Of a stretch of DNA of 64,000 nucleotides, positions 59,236 through 64,000 are shown piece after piece. Positions within the stretch are counted from its first letter, which is position 1, and every line of letters begins with the position of its first letter. Below the pieces are notes generated by a model. That model worked only from the letters and a program-made list of their open reading frames with translations. It was not told the DNA's origin and ran no database searches. A program made the translations under genes and the position numbers. The DNA is from Bacteroidota bacterium (GTDB taxonomy: Bacteria; Bacteroidota; Bacteroidia; AKYH767-A; OLB10), in NCBI GenBank assembly GCA_016714005.1, contig JADJOA010000014.1, positions 248,001 through 312,000 of the forward strand, in the 5' to 3' direction.

Positions 59236-60705
59236 TCAATTGAGAATAGTGAATATGGTTCTGAGTTTTAGAATGACATTGGCGCCCATATAAAAGTCAA
59301 CAACTTTTAATTTAAATATAAAATCGTATTTAGATTGCAGCATATCACTTTGTGCTTTGGTAAGATTGTTCCTGGCTAAAGTGTATTCATAATTGTTTGC
59401 CATGCCTGCATTGTATTTTTTCTCGGTGTAAGTAAAGGATTCCTGCATAGCTTCTACATTTTTTTGTGATGCCTTATACTGGTTATTTGCAGCCACAACA
59501 TCATTGTGTGCCTGCTGTACACTTTTAAAAACTGTATTGTAAGTAAGTTGTTTTTGCAGTTTACTGTTTTCTAAATTCAGTTTAGCTCTCCTCACATTGT
59601 TATTTACCTGAAAGCCATTAAACAACGGTATGTTTATGCTTATACCTACTGATTTGCTGAGGTTGTTTTTTATTTGATCATTAAAAGGCGTATCCTCAAA
59701 CTCTGTTGCAGAAAAAACCGGTGCCAATACATAGGAAGTATCAAATGCAGGCGATACGGAAATATCACCGGTAGGTCCAAAATCACCAGTAGGGAATGGT
59801 AAGCGGTTAACCTGCCTTGTTTGACTCGAGTAGCCCGAACCTATAGAACCAAACATACTTAAGCGAGGCAACCTTCCTCCATTAGCAATGCCCACCGATT
59901 TTTCGGCACTCTGCATTTTGTACTCTGCACTTTTTATTTCAGGCAAATTTGCAAGCGATGCTGAAAAAATTTCTTCTACACTCAACGTTAACACTGATTG
60001 CTCCGGCACATCCAATGCAGGCACTTCAATTTCTATGTAAGCAACCGAATCAAGCTGCAGCAATTGAGTTAAACTTAATTGTGCAGATTTAAGCGTATTT
60101 TCTGCTGTTACTTTAGCTAATTCTTCAGAAGCTAATTGTGCTTCGGTTTCCATCAGGCTTCCTTTTGCCATTGATCCTCCATCAACCAAAGCCTTCATGC
60201 GGTTGCGGTTTTTAATGGCAGCATCAACCCTGTTTCCGGCAAGCTTCAGTTGCTCCTTTGCATAAAGTATTTGCAGATATGCTGTGGCAACATTTAAGGA
60301 AACATCATTGCGTATTTTATCGGTATCGTACTTACCGGCTAAATAATCGAGCTTGCTTTTCTTTAATGTGTTTTGCAGTTCAAAGCCATTAAACAACACA
60401 AGATTTGCATTGAGTGAAGCATTTCCCGATCGAATTTCTTCGTTGGTAAACTGGTAGGTGTAAGGATCTACATTTCGCCCGAAGTTAAAGTTATAATTGC
60501 CGCTTCCGTTTAGTGAAGGCATCATACTACCAACACTGGTTTGTATGTTGCCTTTGTTTATGGCATTGTTTATTTCGCTTTGCTTTATGCTGATATTGTT
60601 TTTTAAAGCATAGTCAATGCATTGCTGCAATGACCATACCGTTTGCGATTGCGCATTAATAAAAAACAACAACAGCAAAGCCGTTAATCTGATTTGATTA
60701 AGCAT
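59236..60705 (-). CDS. TolC-family outer membrane efflux protein
   Basis: The 489-residue protein has a signal peptide ending near NAQSQ. Two OEP repeats follow, each of long amphipathic helices with strands (WSLQQCIDYALKNNISIKQSEI at the start, SVGISINIPLFNGFQVNNNVRRAK in the second half). It should form a trimeric channel through the outer membrane. The HlyD/MacA-type gene follows after 29 bp in the same direction, then tsaB. The frame is intact. Confidence 0.92.
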   Translation of the reverse strand: MLNQIRLTALLLLFFINAQSQTVWSLQQCIDYALKNNISIKQSEINNAINKGNIQTSVGSMMPSLNGSGNYNFNFGRNVDPYTYQFTNEEIRSGNASLNANLVLFNGFELQNTLKKSKLDYLAGKYDTDKIRNDVSLNVATAYLQILYAKEQLKLAGNRVDAAIKNRNRMKALVDGGSMAKGSLMETEAQLASEELAKVTAENTLKSAQLSLTQLLQLDSVAYIEIEVPALDVPEQSVLTLSVEEIFSASLANLPEIKSAEYKMQSAEKSVGIANGGRLPRLSMFGSIGSGYSSQTRQVNRLPFPTGDFGPTGDISVSPAFDTSYVLAPVFSATEFEDTPFNDQIKNNLSKSVGISINIPLFNGFQVNNNVRRAKLNLENSKLQKQLTYNTVFKSVQQAHNDVVAANNQYKASQKNVEAMQESFTYTEKKYNAGMANNYEYTLARNNLTKAQSDMLQSKYDFIFKLKVVDFYMGANVILKLRTIFTILN

Positions 60706-60765
60706 GGTTTGTTAATGGTGAGGGCGAAGATAAAAAAGGAAGTTGAGAACTAAACATTTCTAATC

Positions 60766-61680
60766 CTAAAACGGTAAGTCAATATCTTCATTGTAATTTG
60801 ACGAAGAATCAACTGTTTGATTCGGGGATCGAAAAATTGGTTTGGGACCTAATTTTATTTTATTATTCCATGTGCTTTTATAAGACCACTCATTTTTAAC
60901 CAAAGAGAGGTATTTTTTTCTATGATCTTGATTAATCATATTCAAAACATCTGAAGTATTCCATCTGCTACAAATTGTTGGGTTGTTATAGCTTTTTAAA
61001 TTGGTAAGAAATTGATCGTTGCCTGTTAATTCAAGAATTATCTCAGCAATAAACCTGCAACATTCGTCAGGCTGATTCACAATTTGATCTTCAGAAAATC
61101 GAATTACTACCCACCCGAATACATTGCTAAAAATATGATTTCTGAAAGTATCATCTTCATTGGAGTTGCTTTTATCAAATAAGTGAATAGGATTCAGATT
61201 AATTAAATCATAAGGCTCATCTATTTCAATATCTATATGTAAATTGTCTTCTCCTTGGAAAATAAAGTCAGCAAGAAAAGGGCGATATTTTTCCTTCAGT
61301 AAAGGGTTTATTTCAAATGTATAATTAGTGAATACTCTTTCAGGAAACCATTTGTGTAAAAAGTTTGAAAAATAATCTTCAGTATAGCCTCTTCTCTGTT
61401 CAAGATACTGATTCGGTCTCTTCATGGCTATAATACTCTGTTGAATTTTTCTTAATCTGGACTTATAGGTTTCATCTTTTGTATTGAATTGCTTAAACAA
61501 GGAATCAGGCTTTTCTTTATAAAGTTTATATGCGTCTAATTCTTTATAATACTTTTCCTTTCGACTATTATTCTCATCTTCAATTTTATTACTATCTCTA
61601 TACCATATTATTAAAAAGAAGACCAATCCAATAATAAGAAGTGCACCAGCAATTCCTTGAAATGGGCTATCTTCTATCAT
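60766..61680 (-). CDS. Membrane-anchored protein with a PD-(D/E)xK nuclease-like domain
   Basis: I take the ATG at 61680 in preference to the TTG at 61695. One membrane helix (GIAGALLIIGLVFFLIIWY, about residues 9-27) is followed by a charged coiled region and then a domain with LADFIFQ and HIDIEIDEPYD (Asp about residue 138, acidic cluster about 152-155), PIHLFD, RNHIFSNVFGWVVIRFSED. This pattern resembles VSR/DUF559-like restriction endonuclease folds, in which Asp, Glu and a later basic residue form the active site. The lysine of the classic motif is replaced by Asp. It may be a nuclease tethered to the membrane. Activity is inferred only. Confidence 0.55.
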   Translation of the reverse strand: MIEDSPFQGIAGALLIIGLVFFLIIWYRDSNKIEDENNSRKEKYYKELDAYKLYKEKPDSLFKQFNTKDETYKSRLRKIQQSIIAMKRPNQYLEQRRGYTEDYFSNFLHKWFPERVFTNYTFEINPLLKEKYRPFLADFIFQGEDNLHIDIEIDEPYDLINLNPIHLFDKSNSNEDDTFRNHIFSNVFGWVVIRFSEDQIVNQPDECCRFIAEIILELTGNDQFLTNLKSYNNPTICSRWNTSDVLNMINQDHRKKYLSLVKNEWSYKSTWNNKIKLGPKPIFRSPNQTVDSSSNYNEDIDLPF

Positions 61681-61725
61681 TGAAAAAATTAACAAAACAA
61701 AAAGTGGAATTAAACACCCCCAGGG

Positions 61726-61878
61726 TTAAGATTTATTCTTATATGGTTCAGAGGGTTTAATAGGTTCCTGTAAGTTGAATTCAGGCAAAGCGTCAAGATT
61801 TTTTTCAATTTTAGTTGGTAGAATTAAAATAGGATAAGTATCCTTTGAAGATTTTAGGTAGTTTTTGATCATTTCCAT
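61726..61878 (-). CDS. Possible 50-residue protein upstream of the nuclease-like gene
   Basis: A frame of 50 codons runs from the ATG at 61878 to the TAA at 61726-61728, 45 bp before the nuclease-like start on the same strand. The product is acidic/basic mixed (SSKDTYPILILPTKIEKN) with Pro-rich C-terminal half, without membrane segment or known motif. Codon use is similar to neighbours. It could be a small partner protein or a chance frame; without homologues I cannot decide. Confidence 0.3.
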   Translation of the reverse strand: MEMIKNYLKSSKDTYPILILPTKIEKNLDALPEFNLQEPIKPSEPYKNKS

Positions 61879-62004
61879 AGGACAAAAGATTTAACTAATG
61901 CATTTTTTAAAAACTAAATCTTAATCAGAGGTGATTTTAATTAATCAATTCATTTTTGAAGATGAAAACATTAACAAAACTTACTTTCATAATCTAAAAT
62001 AATC

Positions 62005-64000
62005 TTACTCCTTCACAAACCTCGTCCTTACCACCATTCCATTCTCATCATTAACCATTAGTGTATAAACGCCAGATTGCATTTGTGCCACGTTTAAAGT
62101 AGCCCATTCTTTGTTTTCGGCAAGAGAAGTTTTGTTTACCAATCTTCCCGTTGCATCAAACACAAAAAGTTGTGAAGGTTGCTTTTTAAATCCACCAAAG
62201 TGAATCATTAAATTATCAGTAGCGGGGTTGGGGTAAATATTAATGTTGCCAGTAGCCATTTCCGCAACAGATGTTGTGGTAGTGTTTATGCAATTGCCAA
62301 AAATATAATCAATGGTTCTTTCAGCATTGGCATTTATCATTTCAATAATTTCTTCAATGCAAATAACGGTATCGGTAAGTGCCGTAAAATAAATGCGGCA
62401 TAGCGGCTGCACGCTGTTGCTTCTTGCCAAAGAGCTATCTAAAACTGATAATGCTGTAATGTTATTGTTAAAAGCATTAAAGCGTAAATCAACCGGAAAG
62501 CTAACCGGGCTTGCAAGCGATACTACATTTTGTATGTTGATACCATGTATTTTAAACTGGTATGCTTTTAAGTTGGCTGTTGGTGATTTAAAGCCAATGT
62601 CAATGTAGTTTAAAGTAAGGTTGGCTGCTGTTATGGTTAAGCCTACAGTATCGTTGGGGTTGGTGATATTATGAGGGAAAATACAGTGATTGTGATTGAT
62701 GCTTCCGGGATGTGTGTGATTGCCGTTTTGTAAACACCAGTTGGCAAGTGCTGCATCGTAAACGGTAAGTGTGGTATCGCCACTTAAATCGTTGCAGGTG
62801 GTGGCAGGTGCACTTACGTTGGTAAGCATAGTAAGATATTCGTTAACATCAAGAGAGTCTAACGAATTATCGTTGTAAGTATCTCCCCAAACCGATGGAC
62901 CATTGCATACACCATTGCAATCCGTAACTGCTGTGCCACCGGGCAATCCCATACAATCAACAAACGGTGTGCATGCAGGTAATTTTATAAATGACGGAAT
63001 ACCTTGTGCATTGCGTATAATCCTTATACAAATTTGCGTTGCATTGTTGGCATAATTTATTTCCTGCCTGCCCAAAGCATCAGGCAGGTGCATAGAGTTA
63101 AATATGATGGCAAGGCGGTAGTCACCATCGGGCACGTTGGTAATATCAATCCACTGGCATTGTGTACCGGCACCATACTCATCATAACAGCCAACGCTTA
63201 TGCCCATATCACCACAATGGTATTGCCCAAAGCCACACAGATCCATCACACAAAAACCGTTTTTATGCCCGGCAGGAATAAGGTTTCCCTGCATATCATA
63301 TAAGCGGTAATCGCCATAGCCTTCGTAATGATCGTGCCCATGGCAATTGTTAAGGTTAAACATATTAGGATTGGAAACATAATTGCCAATGTAATAATCT
63401 GTAGTGCCTATGTTATCTATTTTACTGCTGAAAGTAATTACATAACGCGTACCATAGCCTAACACGCATCCTTCGTTAACATCGCAGGTTTGCGCAATGT
63501 GCGTCATTAAAAACATGCTGTTTACAAAAGCAATGCTATCAAACTTTAAATCGGATCCTGCACATAAAACATTGGGTGGATAAATACAACTGCTATCGCT
63601 GACTGTTGCCAAAGGATTGTAATTACATGAAAGCGGATAGGTACAACCGGAAACGGCTCCCACATAAGAAAAAACAAAACCAACCGAATCGGGGCAATCA
63701 TCCATATTATCACCTATGCGTATGTAATACGTTACACCTGCCTGAAAAATAGCATTGGTGTTTGCCTGTGACCCGCAGTTGGAGCTATCATTATAAGCAT
63801 ACGTTCCCATAGGTGATTCCTGCGTTTGGTTTGCAGGGCATGAAGTGTAAATCCAAATTTTAGTATCGCAGGTGTTAAGTCCGCAGGTATTTATATTGTA
63901 AGTGCCGTTTACTGTTGGGGTATAAGTGTACCACGTGTTATCGTATTGTCCATAGTAAGTACCAAAGGAGGTAATGTTTATAGGACCCGAGCAAAACATA
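62005..64000 (-). CDS. Lysyl oxidase-like secreted protein with T9SS sorting domain, partial at the right edge
   Basis: The frame is open to the window edge, so the N terminus with any signal peptide is missing (residues counted from the Met at 63999). Order: a Cys-rich pre-peptidase-like beta domain (about 1-120), a lysyl oxidase domain (about 150-330), a dockerin-like DxNxDxxDxNE segment (about 365-425), a beta domain, and a T9SS sorting domain (IYPNPATDNLMIHF to the end). The oxidase domain has NNCHGHDHYEGY (three copper His at 220, 222, 224), AGHKNGFC (Lys 246, cofactor) and GCYDEYGAGTQCQWIDIT (Tyr 275, cofactor). Human LOX has CHQHYH, GHKASFC with K320, and CYDTYGAD with Y355. A copper amine oxidase acting on the outside of the cell is expected. 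Confidence 0.87.
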   Translation of the reverse strand, partial: MFCSGPINITSFGTYYGQYDNTWYTYTPTVNGTYNINTCGLNTCDTKIWIYTSCPANQTQESPMGTYAYNDSSNCGSQANTNAIFQAGVTYYIRIGDNMDDCPDSVGFVFSYVGAVSGCTYPLSCNYNPLATVSDSSCIYPPNVLCAGSDLKFDSIAFVNSMFLMTHIAQTCDVNEGCVLGYGTRYVITFSSKIDNIGTTDYYIGNYVSNPNMFNLNNCHGHDHYEGYGDYRLYDMQGNLIPAGHKNGFCVMDLCGFGQYHCGDMGISVGCYDEYGAGTQCQWIDITNVPDGDYRLAIIFNSMHLPDALGRQEINYANNATQICIRIIRNAQGIPSFIKLPACTPFVDCMGLPGGTAVTDCNGVCNGPSVWGDTYNDNSLDSLDVNEYLTMLTNVSAPATTCNDLSGDTTLTVYDAALANWCLQNGNHTHPGSINHNHCIFPHNITNPNDTVGLTITAANLTLNYIDIGFKSPTANLKAYQFKIHGINIQNVVSLASPVSFPVDLRFNAFNNNITALSVLDSSLARSNSVQPLCRIYFTALTDTVICIEEIIEMINANAERTIDYIFGNCINTTTTSVAEMATGNINIYPNPATDNLMIHFGGFKKQPSQLFVFDATGRLVNKTSLAENKEWATLNVAQMQSGVYTLMVNDENGMVVRTRFVKE

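Overview
The window is chromosomal DNA of a low-GC member of the Bacteroidetes (Bacteroidota). Five signs agree: several secreted proteins end in a type IX secretion (T9SS) sorting domain; GldF and GldG of the gliding ABC transporter are present; promoters fit the Bacteroidetes -7 consensus TAnnTTTG; starts mostly lack Shine-Dalgarno sequences; and a YfiR/HAMP-kinase pair and a LytS/LytTR pair of Bacteroidetes type occur. Species cannot be named from sequence alone. No rRNA, tRNA or CRISPR array was recognised.

Layout. 1-3040 (minus): partial sensor kinase and a periplasmic YfiR-like partner. 3281-10106 (plus): nucleotide-sugar genes for surface polysaccharide (WbpD-like acetyltransferase, WbpB-like oxidoreductase, TviB/WbpO-like dehydrogenase, GalE, RmlB, WbpP/TviC-like epimerase) with an AraC-type fragment between galE and rmlB. 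10143-16023 (minus): SAM hydroxide adenosyltransferase, ABM-fold protein, gldF, gldG, a DUF4340-like protein and dnaN. 16129-18791 (minus): DUF4230-like, S41-like and TonB-like proteins. 18805-22543: divergent cyanophycin synthetase and cyanophycinase genes. 22659-24039: an IS256-family element with 21-bp ends and an 8-bp target duplication. 24698-27259: lptC, a small membrane protein, a CNNM/CorC transporter and a biotin carrier. 27453-34476: four exported proteins, including an M4 metalloprotease. 34607-37845: TPR sensor kinase and LytTR regulator. 38053-44966: exported SOD, aminopeptidase P, an ECF sigma/anti-sigma pair and sucA. 45116-50446: SGNH hydrolases, a FadL-type porin and a YCF48-like protein. 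50668-52611: accB and accC. 54511-55829: operator/promoter followed by thioredoxin-like, DUF2024 and MarR genes. 56135-60705: epimerase, then an efflux outer-membrane/adaptor pair in one operon with tsaB. 60766-61878: a membrane-anchored nuclease-like protein and a possible tiny gene. 62005-64000: a partial T9SS-sorted lysyl oxidase-like protein.

A dominant property is the number of single-base frameshifts: more than 40 by hand count, in about 25 genes and mostly at homopolymers. They hit dnaN, accC, sucA and tsaB, which a living cell needs, so sequencing or consensus error is much likelier than gene decay. Coordinates for such genes span the whole repaired gene and the break is stated. Three in-frame stops (gldF, gldG, epimerase) are not cured by one indel.

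The most notable items are the lysyl oxidase-like protein with all the hallmark copper and cofactor residues, the thioredoxin/DUF2024/MarR cassette with a perfect palindrome over its promoter, and the membrane-anchored nuclease-like protein.
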